A DNA stretch of 64,000 nt from REEB95 sp050729835 (GTDB lineage: Bacteria; Pseudomonadota; Alphaproteobacteria; ATCC43930; CGMCC-115725), in the NCBI GenBank assembly GCA_050729835.1, contig JBOHLS010000009.1:1-64000 (forward strand), read 5' to 3'. The position numbers and the translations under genes are program-made. Under the pieces are notes generated by a model, which made no database searches, was not told the DNA's origin, and saw only the letters and a list, made by a program, of their open reading frames with translations. This document shows positions 8,139 through 17,672 of this stretch, in pieces. Positions within the stretch are counted from its first letter, which is position 1. Each line of letters starts with the position of its first letter.

Positions 8139-9679
8139 GTGGCACGCCGTCCGAAAGCGGGCAGCGGCAGGCGGCGGGCGACGGCGCGTACCAGAGTCGC
8201 TTCCGGGCCGTCGGCGCAGCCGGTGATCGCCCACAGCTCCATCAGTAGCGCGGCGTAGGCAATGGCGCCGACGATGGTGGCGACGCCGAGCTGGGCCAGC
8301 GCACCCGACATCGTCGACGCGGCGGCGTTCCAGGCGAGACCGAGATGGCCCAGGATGAGCGCCATGCCGACGGTCGCAACGGCGCAACGCCAGCTCTTGC
8401 CGGCGAATACGCCGACACGGAAGCCGGTGAAGCGGCCGAGCACGACGAGATAGATCGCGGCTTCGAGCGCCAGGGCGATGCCGGTGGCCCACGCCAGGCC
8501 CGCGAGACCGCCGAACATCACGCCGACCAGCAACAGCGGAACGCGCAGCAGCGCCATAGCCGCAGTCGTGAAGGTGGTGATCTTGGGATTGCCGATCGCC
8601 ATCACGCCGAGCATACCGATATTGGTGATTACCGAGCACGCGGCGAACGGCCCGAGGATGGCGACCAACGGCACGCCGGCGAGCCAAGCCGGCCCCAGCG
8701 TGACGCGGATGAGCGGCGCCGCGACCAGCGAGATGCCGACGCCAGCCGGCAGCACGATGCACAAGGTCGCGCTCATCGCCTTCGTCAGCGTGTCGGACGA
8801 GCCGTGGCCGCTGTGATGGATCGCCGACAAACCGGCATAAAGGGCCCGGCCGACCGGCTCGACCAATTCGCTGATCGGCAGTAAGGCGACCTCGAGCGAA
8901 GCCGAGAACAAGCCGACGGCGCTGGTGTTCATCAGTCGGCCGACGATGAACGAATCCGAGCGTTCGCGCGCGAAGCTGGCGACGCTGGTGCCCCAGATCC
9001 AGGACGACAGGCCGAGCATGCGCCGCCAGTCGACCAGCGTCAGACGTGGGCGAAACGGGTGCATCGCATAGCTGAGAACGACGCGCGTGACGCGCAGGAC
9101 GACGATGCCGACGACCAGCGACCAATAACTGCGGGTGACGAGCGCCGTGCCGATCGTCGCGACGACCGAGGCGAGACGCGGCGCCACGAACAGGATAAAA
9201 TCACGGTCGAAGCGGAAATGGCGGCGGAAGTCGAGCGTGCCGACATTCTCGCAGCTCTCGAGCACGAGCAACGGCCCGAGGATCAGCAGGATGAGGCTCA
9301 GCCGCTCATCGCCGAAGAAGCGGCCGACCGGATAGGCCGCGGCGACGATGATGAGCGCCGCGATACCGGTGCGAATGAGGCCGAGAGTGAAGCCGGTGCT
9401 GTAATAGACCTCGTCGGGGTTTTTCTCGCGCAGCATCACATCCTGGATGCCGAGCGTCGCCATGGCGTCGATCGCGCGTGCGAAGGCGCCGGCCAGGGCG
9501 ACGAGGCCGAAATCCATTGGCGACAGCAGCCGCGCGAGCACGAAGATGCTGAGCGCGCCGAGGGTACGGGTGACGAAGCGCCAGGTCACCATCCAGCCGG
9601 CGCCGCGCATCGTCTTGGCGGCCAGCGAGCCGGGGGCGGCGTCGACGCCGTCGCAATCGCTTTTCAGGGTATCGACCAT
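8135..9679 (-). CDS. Wzx-like polysaccharide flippase (MOP superfamily)
   Basis: A 514-residue integral membrane protein with about 12-14 hydrophobic segments starting at residue 25. The N-terminal pattern (WMVTWRFVTRTLGALSIFVLA) and LLSPMDFGLVALAGAFA are typical of the Polysacc_synt / WzxC branch. These proteins move undecaprenyl- or lipid-linked oligosaccharides across the inner membrane. It is the first gene of a five-gene minus-strand operon (9679 to 1745). A 200-base gap separates it from the nrtR-like gene, which is transcribed in the same direction and ends at 9882, so it may have its own promoter there, but no clear -35/-10 pair was found. Confidence 0.85.
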   Translation of the reverse strand: MVDTLKSDCDGVDAAPGSLAAKTMRGAGWMVTWRFVTRTLGALSIFVLARLLSPMDFGLVALAGAFARAIDAMATLGIQDVMLREKNPDEVYYSTGFTLGLIRTGIAALIIVAAAYPVGRFFGDERLSLILLILGPLLVLESCENVGTLDFRRHFRFDRDFILFVAPRLASVVATIGTALVTRSYWSLVVGIVVLRVTRVVLSYAMHPFRPRLTLVDWRRMLGLSSWIWGTSVASFARERSDSFIVGRLMNTSAVGLFSASLEVALLPISELVEPVGRALYAGLSAIHHSGHGSSDTLTKAMSATLCIVLPAGVGISLVAAPLIRVTLGPAWLAGVPLVAILGPFAACSVITNIGMLGVMAIGNPKITTFTTAAMALLRVPLLLVGVMFGGLAGLAWATGIALALEAAIYLVVLGRFTGFRVGVFAGKSWRCAVATVGMALILGHLGLAWNAAASTMSGALAQLGVATIVGAIAYAALLMELWAITGCADGPEATLVRAVARRLPLPAFGRRAT

Positions 9680-9881
9680 CGCGCGAGGAACCGTCCCGTG
9701 CGCGCCGCAGCGCGCCTCGTGGAAACCTTAAGGGGCGGAGCGTAAATTTGGCGTTATTGGCCGCGAATTGCCTCGGCTCCACGCGCTTCGATCGTGGTTA
9801 ACGGGCGAAGCCGGGGCCGGCTCGTCAGGCCGCGAAACTCGCCCGGCGCCTTAGGGCTAATGAACGGTTAACGCCGGCGCC

Positions 9882-10850
9882 TCAACCCGACCGGTAGAGC
9901 GGCAGCTTCGTGCCCGCGACGGTGCGCTCGATCACGACCTCGCGACGGAAGCTGAACAGCTTCGCCGGGCGTCCGCCGGTCGCGGTCGTCACCTTGCTGG
10001 TTTCCTCGACCAACCCCTGCTGCTCGACGAGGCGGCGGAAATTCTGCTTGTGCAGCCGCTGGCCGGCGAGGGCCTCGACCGCCCGCTGGAGCTGGAACAA
10101 GGTGAAGCTCGCCGGCATCAGCTCGAAGACCACCGGCCGGTATTTGATCTTGGCACGCAGCCGGGCGATGCCGGTGGCCAGGATGCGGCGGTGATCGTGC
10201 ATCATCGGCGTTCCCGCGATCGGGTCAGCGGTCGCACGATGGCCGTGCGCCTCGGGCACGACACCGGCTTCCCACAACAGCTCGTAGCGCTGCAGCACGA
10301 ACTCCTCGTTCCAGCCGTGCGCTTGCGCACCGAACGCGACATTGATGCGCTCGCGCCGCTCGCGCATTTGCGGCGACAAACCGTGCCGCGCCCAGGCCCG
10401 CAAGCGCGGCAGGATCGCGCTCGCGATCAGCTGCGGCGGGCCGCGCCGCCAGTCCTCCCACGGGAAATACCGATACCAGTTCTGCCAGGTGGCATCCGCG
10501 GCCTCGCCGTCGCTGCGCTCGCGCGTCAGGCCGAGATAGCTGATGGAGATGCGGCGCTCGACCGCCGCTTCGCGCGTGCGCTCGCGGTCGGCGAAGGTAT
10601 AGAGCTGCTCGGCATAGCCCAGCGCATGCCGGGTCTGGTCCTCGACCCAGGAACGCACGCCGCTCTGCAACGTGCGATGGCGTGATTGCAGCGGGCCCGA
10701 GGGCAGGGCGTCGCCGCCATGCAGCGCCAGCACGCGCGGCTCGTCGGCCGTCACGGCGACGATCACCGCGGTCAATTCGACCGTCGGCGGGCCGCCTGAC
10801 AACTCTTGCGTGTGTTCGGTGGGGCGGTCGGGCCGTGTCGTGGCGTTCAC
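9882..10850 (-). CDS. nrtR: NrtR-type Nudix-related NAD regulator
   Basis: A 322-residue protein with an N-terminal Nudix-like fold (about 22-150) whose Nudix box region is degenerate, and a C-terminal winged-helix part (about 225-310; FTLFQLQRAVEALAGQRLHK and TGGRPAKLFSF), the arrangement of the NrtR repressors that sense ADP-ribose. It is divergent from nadABC, which fits control of NAD synthesis. The GTG at 10850 leaves the intergenic region with a promoter and an 8-bp inverted repeat close to its own start, so autoregulation is also possible. The family is confident; the effector and operator are inferred. Confidence 0.82.
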   Translation of the reverse strand: MNATTRPDRPTEHTQELSGGPPTVELTAVIVAVTADEPRVLALHGGDALPSGPLQSRHRTLQSGVRSWVEDQTRHALGYAEQLYTFADRERTREAAVERRISISYLGLTRERSDGEAADATWQNWYRYFPWEDWRRGPPQLIASAILPRLRAWARHGLSPQMRERRERINVAFGAQAHGWNEEFVLQRYELLWEAGVVPEAHGHRATADPIAGTPMMHDHRRILATGIARLRAKIKYRPVVFELMPASFTLFQLQRAVEALAGQRLHKQNFRRLVEQQGLVEETSKVTTATGGRPAKLFSFRREVVIERTVAGTKLPLYRSG

Positions 10851-10867
10851 GTCTTCACCGCCCGGTC

Positions 10868-10908
10868 TTGACAGTCATTATGGTCAACCATAGCATAAGT
10901 TGGTTGAC
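10868..10908 (+). promoter_or_regulatory. nadABC promoter with candidate NrtR operator
   Basis: A sigma-70-like promoter, TTGACA (10868-10873), 17-base spacer, TAGCAT (10891-10896), points at nadA. A perfect 8-bp inverted repeat with 10-base spacing (GTCAACCA 10883-10890, TGGTTGAC 10901-10908) straddles the -10 and the expected start of transcription, an ideal place for repression. The adjacent nrtR-like gene is the natural candidate to bind it. A second TATAAT (10956-10961) is only 3 bases from the nadA ATG and is too close to be its promoter. Confidence 0.65.
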
Positions 10909-10963
10909 GGGTGTGTGCGCCCGTTTTCTTGACCGCTAGAAATGCTCAAATAGAGTATAATAA

Positions 10964-11935
10964 ATGCCAGACACGATCGAACTCGAGCGACTTTACGAAC
11001 GCGTCCGCCCGGCGATCCCGCCGGTCGAATGGCCGGTCTTCGCCGACGACATCGCCGCGATTCTGGCGCTGAAGCGCACGCGCGACGCCGTCATCCTGGC
11101 GCATAACTACCAGACACCGGAGATCTTCCATTGCGTCGCCGATATCACCGGCGACAGTCTGGTTTTGGCGCGCGAGGCGGCGAAGACGTCGGCCCGGGTG
11201 ATCATCCTCGCCGGCGTGCATTTCATGGCCGAGACGGCCAAGCTCCTCAATCCCGACAAAACGGTGCTGATCCCCGATACGCGCGCCGGCTGCTCGCTGG
11301 CCGAATCGATTACGGCCGCCGACGTGCGGCTGCTGCGCCAGCGCTATCCCGGCGTGCCGGTAGTGAGCTACGTCAACACCTCGGCCGCGGTGAAGGCCGA
11401 ATCCGACATCTGCTGCACCTCGGGCAACGCCAAACGGGTCGTCGAATCGCTCGGCGTGTCACGCGTCGTCATGCTGCCCGACGAATACCTGGCGCGCAAC
11501 GTGGCGGCCGAAACCAAGGTCGAGGTCGTCGCCTGGACCGGCCATTGCGAGGTCCACGAGCGTTTCACCGCCGCGGAAGTCCACGCGCTCCGCGCCCAGC
11601 ATCCCGACATCGTCGTGCTGGCGCATCCGGAGTGCCCGCCCGACGTGGTCGCCGCCGCGGATTTCGCCGGCTCGACAGCGGCGATGTCGAATTACGTCGC
11701 GACCAAGCATCCGGCGCGCGTCGTGCTGCTGACCGAATGCTCGATGAGCGACAACGTCGCGCTTGACCATCCCGAGACGGCTTTCGTGCGTCCGTGCAAT
11801 CTCTGCCCGCACATGAAGCGCATCATGCTCGCCAACATCCGGCATGCGCTCGAAACCATGACGCACGAGGTGACCATCGATCCGGCCGTCGCCGCTCCGG
11901 CGCGTCGCGCCGTCGAGCGCATGCTGGCGGTCTAG
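10964..11935 (+). CDS. nadA: quinolinate synthase
   Basis: A 323-residue protein that condenses iminoaspartate with dihydroxyacetone phosphate to give quinolinate. The three cluster cysteines expected for the [4Fe-4S] centre are visible in ICCTSGNA, HPECPP and NLCPHMK. LAHNYQTPEI and the triplicated alpha/beta layout are typical. First gene of nadABC; nadB starts 6 bases after its stop. The ATG at 10964 gives the normal short-form NadA N-terminus. Confidence 0.95.
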   Translation: MPDTIELERLYERVRPAIPPVEWPVFADDIAAILALKRTRDAVILAHNYQTPEIFHCVADITGDSLVLAREAAKTSARVIILAGVHFMAETAKLLNPDKTVLIPDTRAGCSLAESITAADVRLLRQRYPGVPVVSYVNTSAAVKAESDICCTSGNAKRVVESLGVSRVVMLPDEYLARNVAAETKVEVVAWTGHCEVHERFTAAEVHALRAQHPDIVVLAHPECPPDVVAAADFAGSTAAMSNYVATKHPARVVLLTECSMSDNVALDHPETAFVRPCNLCPHMKRIMLANIRHALETMTHEVTIDPAVAAPARRAVERMLAV

Positions 11936-11941
11936 GCCCGG

Positions 11942-13483
11942 ATGGGTTCGATCGCGCAGGCCGGTTGTCCGGTCGTGATCGGCGCCGGCGTTGCCGGCTT
12001 GATGACGGCGCTGCATCTCGCGCCCGAGCCGGTCGTCGTCCTGGCCAAGGCGCCACTCGGCTCGGGTTGCGCCAGCGCCTGGGCGCAAGGCGGCATCGCC
12101 GTTGCGGTGGGCGAAGACGACGATCCCGTCCGCCATGCCGCCGACACGGTCGCTGCCGGCGACGGGCTGTGCGATGCGGGTGCAGTCGAGTGGATCACGG
12201 CGGCCGGTCCGGCGGCGCTCGCCGAGCTGGTTCGCCGCGGCGTCGCTTTCGACCGTGCGCCGGGCGGGTGCTTTAAGCTCGGCCTCGAAGGCGGGCACGC
12301 CCGCCGCCGGATCGTCCATGCCGCCGGCGACGGCACCGGTCGGGCGATCACGGCGGGGCTGATCGCGGCGGTGCGGCGCACGAAGTCGATCACCGTGCTC
12401 GAAGGCGTCGAGGCGCGCTGGCTGATCGTCGAGGACGGCGCCGTCGCGGGCGTGCTCGCCGCCGCCGCAGCCGGACCGCTTGTGCTGCCGACGGCGCGCG
12501 CGGTGATCGCGACCGGCGGCATCGGCGGGCTCTATCGCGAGACCACCAATCCGTTGGCGGCGATCGGCCAGGGCCTGGCGCTGGCCGCCCGGGCCGGCGC
12601 GGCGCTGGCCGACATGGAATTCGTCCAGTTCCATCCGACCGCGTTTGCCGCCGGCCTCGACCCGATGCCACTGGTAAGCGAAGCGGTGCGCGGCGAAGGC
12701 GCGCTGCTGGTCGACGAGACCGGCCGCCGGATCATGGCCGATCACCCGCGCGCGGATCTCGAGCCGCGCGACATCGTCGCGCGCGCGGTGTGGCGGGAAA
12801 TCGCCGCCGGCCGCCGTGTCTTCCTCGATGCGCGGCGCGCGCTCGGCGACTGCTTCGCCAGCCGTTTTCCAGGCGTTGCCGCCGCCTGTCGCGGCGCCGG
12901 CATCGATCCCGCTACCGATCCGATCCCGGTACGGCCGGCGGCGCATTATCACATGGGCGGGATCGCGGTCGACGCGGTGGGGCGCAGCTCGATCGCCGGA
13001 TTGTGGGCGGTGGGCGAAGCGGCGGCCACCGGTCTCCACGGCGCCAACCGCCTGGCCAGCAATTCCCTGCTCGAAGCCTGCGTCGTCGCCCGGCCGGTCG
13101 CGGAATCGGTCGGCGGCACGGCGGCGCGACGATCGCGTCCGCTGCGGGTCGGCATGTCTCCGCTGCCGGCGTCGCCCGCGGCCGATGGCGTGCGTTGCGT
13201 CATGGCCCGGCATGTCGGCGTGTTGCGCGAGCGTGCCAGCTTGACGGCGGCGGTTGCCGCGCTGGCGCCGCTCGCCTTTAGTGTTGGTCCCGAGGCCGAT
13301 CCGGCTCTCGTCGGTCTCTTCGTCGCGGCGGCGGCGTTGCGGCGCGAGGAAAGCCGCGGCAGCCATGCCCGCACCGATTTCCCTGCGCACGCGTCCGCCG
13401 GCGCGCGCCGCTCGCTCCTCCGGCTCGCGGACGTGCAGACCATGCTCGATGCTTCCGACAAACGCATGGCAGTCGGGGTATAA
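11942..13483 (+). CDS. nadB: L-aspartate oxidase
   Basis: A 513-residue flavoprotein that oxidises L-aspartate to iminoaspartate for NadA. The FAD-binding GAGVAGLMTALHL is at the N-terminus, followed by CASAWAQGGIAVA, the active-site region EFVQFHPTAF and the C-terminal FAD segment HGANRLASNSLLEA. The length is normal for the family. It sits between nadA and nadC with gaps of 6 and 3 bases, so it is one transcript. Confidence 0.95.
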   Translation: MGSIAQAGCPVVIGAGVAGLMTALHLAPEPVVVLAKAPLGSGCASAWAQGGIAVAVGEDDDPVRHAADTVAAGDGLCDAGAVEWITAAGPAALAELVRRGVAFDRAPGGCFKLGLEGGHARRRIVHAAGDGTGRAITAGLIAAVRRTKSITVLEGVEARWLIVEDGAVAGVLAAAAAGPLVLPTARAVIATGGIGGLYRETTNPLAAIGQGLALAARAGAALADMEFVQFHPTAFAAGLDPMPLVSEAVRGEGALLVDETGRRIMADHPRADLEPRDIVARAVWREIAAGRRVFLDARRALGDCFASRFPGVAAACRGAGIDPATDPIPVRPAAHYHMGGIAVDAVGRSSIAGLWAVGEAAATGLHGANRLASNSLLEACVVARPVAESVGGTAARRSRPLRVGMSPLPASPAADGVRCVMARHVGVLRERASLTAAVAALAPLAFSVGPEADPALVGLFVAAAALRREESRGSHARTDFPAHASAGARRSLLRLADVQTMLDASDKRMAVGV

Positions 13484-13486
13484 GTC

Positions 13487-14335
<849 letters not shown>

Positions 14336-14404
14336 CCGTGACCAAGGTGGCGCCTGCCGGTAGCGCTTGCGGTTTGGGCGGTTTTCGTCGATTGATCCCG
14401 GGCC

Positions 14405-15802
14405 ATGACGGGTCTCGCCGGGTCGTATGACGTGCTGGTGGCGGGCGGCGGTAATGCCGCCCTGTGCGCCGCGATCGCCGCGCGCGAAGCCGGCGCCACC
14501 GTGGCTTTGGTCGAGCATGCGCCGCGCGACTTCCGCGGCGGCAACAGCCGGCACACGCGGAATTTCCGGGTCATGCACGCCGCGCCGACCGCGACCCTGA
14601 CCGAAGCCTATGCCGAGGGCGAATACTGGGACGATCTGCGGCGGGTCACGGCGGACCAGACCGACGAGGCGCTGGCTCGGCTGACGATCCGCGAATCGGC
14701 GCCGGCGCTGGCGTGGATGGAACGCCGCGGCGTTCGCTTCCAACCGTCGCTCGCCGGCACGCTCAGCCTGTCGCGTACCAATGCGTTCTTCCTGGGCGGC
14801 GGCAAGGCGCTGCTCAACACCTATTATCGGGCGGCCGAGCGGCTCGGCGTCGCGATCCTCTACGACGCCGAGGTGCAGGATTTGCGCCTGCGGGAGGGGG
14901 CGGTGGAATCGGTCGCGGTCGCGGTCGGCGGGAAGATGATGACGCTGCGGGCGCGAACGGTGGTGGCGGCATCGGGCGGCTTCCAGGCGAACATCGAGTG
15001 GCTGCGCCAGTATTGGGGCGCGGCGGCCGACAATTTCCTAATCCGCGGCACGCCCTATGCGAAAGGCCGGGTGCTGCGCAATCTGCTCGACCAAGGCGTG
15101 ATGTCGGTCGGCGACCCGACGCAATGCCATGCGGTCGCGATCGACGCGCGGGCTCCGAAATTCGACGGCGGCATCGTCACCCGCCTCGACGCCGTGCCGT
15201 TCAGCATCATGGTCAATCGCGACGCGCGGCGCTTCTACGACGAGGGCGAGGATTTATGGCCCAAGCGCTACGCCATCTGGGGGCGGCTGATCGCGCAGCA
15301 GCCCGACCAGATTGCCTACGCGATCACCGACGCCAAGGTGCTGACCCTGTTCATGCCGTCTATGTTTCCGGCAGTCGCCGCCGCGACGATCGACGAGCTG
15401 GCCGGCAAGCTCGCGCTCGATCGTGCGACGCTCGCCGAGACCGTGCGCGCCTACAACGCCGCGGTGCGACCGGGCCGGTTCGACGACAAGATCCTCGACG
15501 ATTGCCGGACCGACGGGCTGACGCCCGCCAAATCGCACTGGGCCCAGCGCATCGACACGCCGCCCTATTTCGCCTATCCGCTGCGGCCGGGAATCACCTT
15601 CACCTATCTCGGGGTCAAGGTGGACGATCGGGCGCGCGTCGTCCTGAAGGATGGTCGGCCGGCGCGCAACCTGTTCGCCGCCGGCGAGATCATGGCGGGT
15701 AACATCCTGGGCCGCGGCTATCTCGCCGGGTTCGGCATGACCATCGGCACCGTGTTCGGGCGGATCGCTGGGACGGAGGCGGCAAAGCATGCGCGCCACT
15801 GA
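14405..15802 (+). CDS. tcuA: TcuA-like FAD-dependent tricarballylate dehydrogenase
   Basis: A 465-residue flavoprotein of the succinate-dehydrogenase/fumarate-reductase family: GxGxxG-type motif in DVLVAGGGNAALCAA, RGGNSRHTRNFR and a C-terminal GEIMAGNILGRGYLAGFGM FAD segment. With the downstream two-cluster membrane protein it matches the TcuA/TcuB pair, in which TcuA oxidises tricarballylate to cis-aconitate and TcuB reoxidises the flavin. The 3-prime end overlaps the tcuB start by 14 bases. The substrate could be another tricarboxylate or dicarboxylate. It shares a superfamily with NadB just upstream but is a distinct protein. Confidence 0.82.
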   Translation: MTGLAGSYDVLVAGGGNAALCAAIAAREAGATVALVEHAPRDFRGGNSRHTRNFRVMHAAPTATLTEAYAEGEYWDDLRRVTADQTDEALARLTIRESAPALAWMERRGVRFQPSLAGTLSLSRTNAFFLGGGKALLNTYYRAAERLGVAILYDAEVQDLRLREGAVESVAVAVGGKMMTLRARTVVAASGGFQANIEWLRQYWGAAADNFLIRGTPYAKGRVLRNLLDQGVMSVGDPTQCHAVAIDARAPKFDGGIVTRLDAVPFSIMVNRDARRFYDEGEDLWPKRYAIWGRLIAQQPDQIAYAITDAKVLTLFMPSMFPAVAAATIDELAGKLALDRATLAETVRAYNAAVRPGRFDDKILDDCRTDGLTPAKSHWAQRIDTPPYFAYPLRPGITFTYLGVKVDDRARVVLKDGRPARNLFAAGEIMAGNILGRGYLAGFGMTIGTVFGRIAGTEAAKHARH

Positions 15803-16910
15803 CGCCGTCGCCGAAGCGCGGCGGGCAATGCAGATTTGCAACGCCTGTCGTTACTGCGAGGGCTATTGCGCCGTCTTTCCGGCGATGGAGCTGCGCCGCG
15901 AATTTTCCAACGCCGATTTGAGCTATCTCGCCAATCTCTGTCACGATTGCCGCGGCTGCTTCTATGCTTGCCAATATGCGCCGCCGCACGAGTTCAACAT
16001 CAACCTGCCGCGCACCTTCGCCCAGCTGCGCACCGAGACCTACCAGGAATACGCATGGCCCGCGCCGCTTGCGGCGCTGTTCCGGCGCAATGGCATGATC
16101 GTCTCGTTGGTCGTCGCGGCGGCGCTGGCCGTCGTGCTGCTGCTGGCGACGGGATTGGAGGCACCCGCGGTCGTCTACGGCGTGCACACCGGCGTCGGCG
16201 CGTTCTATGCGGTCATCCCCTTGGGCGTGATGATCGGGGGCGGCCTGGCAACTTTCGGCTATGCGCTGCTGGCGCTGGCGATCGGCTACGCGCGGTTCTG
16301 GCGCGATACCGCCGCAGGTCTCCAGCGTCCCGCCGGGTTACGAGCATGTTGGCGCGCGCTTGGCGATGCCGCCGCCTTGCGCAACCTTGCCGGCGGCGGA
16401 CAGGGTTGCAACGATCGCGACGATGCGTTTTCCAGCCTGCGACGCCGACTGCATCACGCCATGGCCTATGGCTTCGCGGCCTGTTTCGCGGCGACCTGCG
16501 TGGCAACGGTCTATCATCATATCTTCGGCTGGATCGCACCCTATCCGCCGCTCAGTGTTCCCGTGGTGTTGGGCACGCTCGGCGGCGTCGGGCTGCTGAT
16601 CGGGACGGTGGGCTTGCTGATCCTGAAGGTCGTGCGCGATCCGACGCCCGCTGCCCGCGAATTGCTCGGCGCCGACGTGGCGCTGCTGGTGCTGCTGGCC
16701 TTGGTGGCGGCAACCGGATTGCTGCTGCTGGCGCTGCGCGCCGGCCCGGCGATGGGCATCCTGTTGGCAGTTCACCTCGGTCTCGTGCTGGCCCTATTTC
16801 TGGTCCTGCCCTATGGCAAGTTCGTGCACGGCGTTTATCGGCTGGGCGCGCTGGTGCACTATGCGGCCGAGACAGCGACGGCGCGCGGCGGCGCAAGAGC
16901 CATCGAGTAG
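15789..16910 (+). CDS. tcuB: TcuB-like iron-sulfur membrane electron-transfer protein
   Basis: A 373-residue protein. Two cysteine sets suit two [4Fe-4S] clusters: C17-x2-C20-x2-C23-x3-C27 and C51-x2-C54-x2-C57-x3-C61. The rest has about six hydrophobic helices (from residue 97), including a histidine-rich segment suited to haem or quinone contact. In the TcuB (CitB) family it passes electrons from TcuA into the quinone pool. It overlaps tcuA by 14 bases and the next gene follows after 9 bases, so tcuA-tcuB-SDR is a unit. No TcuC-type permease is adjacent; an ABC importer lies convergently downstream. Confidence 0.85.
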   Translation: MRATDAVAEARRAMQICNACRYCEGYCAVFPAMELRREFSNADLSYLANLCHDCRGCFYACQYAPPHEFNINLPRTFAQLRTETYQEYAWPAPLAALFRRNGMIVSLVVAAALAVVLLLATGLEAPAVVYGVHTGVGAFYAVIPLGVMIGGGLATFGYALLALAIGYARFWRDTAAGLQRPAGLRACWRALGDAAALRNLAGGGQGCNDRDDAFSSLRRRLHHAMAYGFAACFAATCVATVYHHIFGWIAPYPPLSVPVVLGTLGGVGLLIGTVGLLILKVVRDPTPAARELLGADVALLVLLALVAATGLLLLALRAGPAMGILLAVHLGLVLALFLVLPYGKFVHGVYRLGALVHYAAETATARGGARAIE

Positions 16911-16919
16911 GGAGGCAAC

Positions 16920-17672
16920 GTGGATCTGCAGCTGAAAGGGCGTGGCGCGCTGGTCACCGGCGCCAGCATGGGCATCGGGCGGGCGATCGCCGTCGCGCTG
17001 GCGGCGGAGGGTGCGCGGCTGGCCATCGTGGCGCGCCGCAAGGACCTGCTCGAGCAGGTGGCCGCCGGCATCGAAAAAGCCGGCGGCAGCCGTCCCGTGA
17101 TCGTCGTCGCCGACGTCATGCAGCCAGACTCGCCGCGCCGCATCTGCGACGAGGCGCTGCACGCCTTGGGCAAGATCGAGATACTGGTCAACAGTGCCGG
17201 CGGCAGCCGGCCGCTGCCGGTGGACGCCCCCGACCAGAGCTGGGACGAGGCACTGACGCTCAACTTCACCCGGCTGCGGCAACTCACCCACGCCATCCTG
17301 CCGGGCATGATCGCGCAGCATTGGGGCCGCATCATCAACATCACCGGCAAGTCGGAGCCCGAGCGGATCAACGCCTCGTTCGCCGCTAAGGCGGCCGTGC
17401 ACGCCTGGGCCAAGGGCCTGTCGCGCGAGATCGGTAAGCACGGCATCACGATCAACTCGATCGCCCCGGGCCGCATCATCACCGAACAGATTCTGCGCCT
17501 TTATCCCGAGGACGAACGCCGCCGGTTCGCGGAGCGCGAGATTCCCGTCGGCGAATACGGCCAACCGGAAGATCTCGCCGTGCTCGCGATCTTTCTTGCG
17601 TCGCCGCTGGCGCGCTACATGACCGGCACGGTGATTCCGGTCGATGGCGGGCTGCGCCGCTATCAGTTCTAG
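16920..17672 (+). CDS. SDR-family oxidoreductase lacking the catalytic tyrosine
   Basis: A 250-residue classical-size short-chain dehydrogenase. The cofactor motif TGASMGIGRA and NSAGGS (the NNAG position) are present. The YxxxK catalytic motif reads SFAAK (S at the Tyr position) in NASFAAKAAVHAWAKG, and the usual Ser position is in NITGKSEP. The catalytic Lys is retained. This suggests a divergent subfamily with altered chemistry or a non-redox role. The start is GTG at 16920 behind GGGAGG. It is co-oriented with tcuAB, and its stop overlaps the livF stop on the other strand by 4 bases. Confidence 0.8.
   Translation: MDLQLKGRGALVTGASMGIGRAIAVALAAEGARLAIVARRKDLLEQVAAGIEKAGGSRPVIVVADVMQPDSPRRICDEALHALGKIEILVNSAGGSRPLPVDAPDQSWDEALTLNFTRLRQLTHAILPGMIAQHWGRIINITGKSEPERINASFAAKAAVHAWAKGLSREIGKHGITINSIAPGRIITEQILRLYPEDERRRFAEREIPVGEYGQPEDLAVLAIFLASPLARYMTGTVIPVDGGLRRYQF

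Noticed and set aside
1745..9679. Tellurite-resistance (Ter) biosynthetic module
   Set aside because: PRTase, HAD and ATP-grasp occur there too, but no terC/terD-type gene is here, and flippase and deacetylase point to glycans.
10956..10961. TATAAT just before nadA
   Set aside because: Only 2 bases separate it from the ATG, so it cannot place a transcript start before the gene; the TTAGCAT-type promoter upstream fits better.
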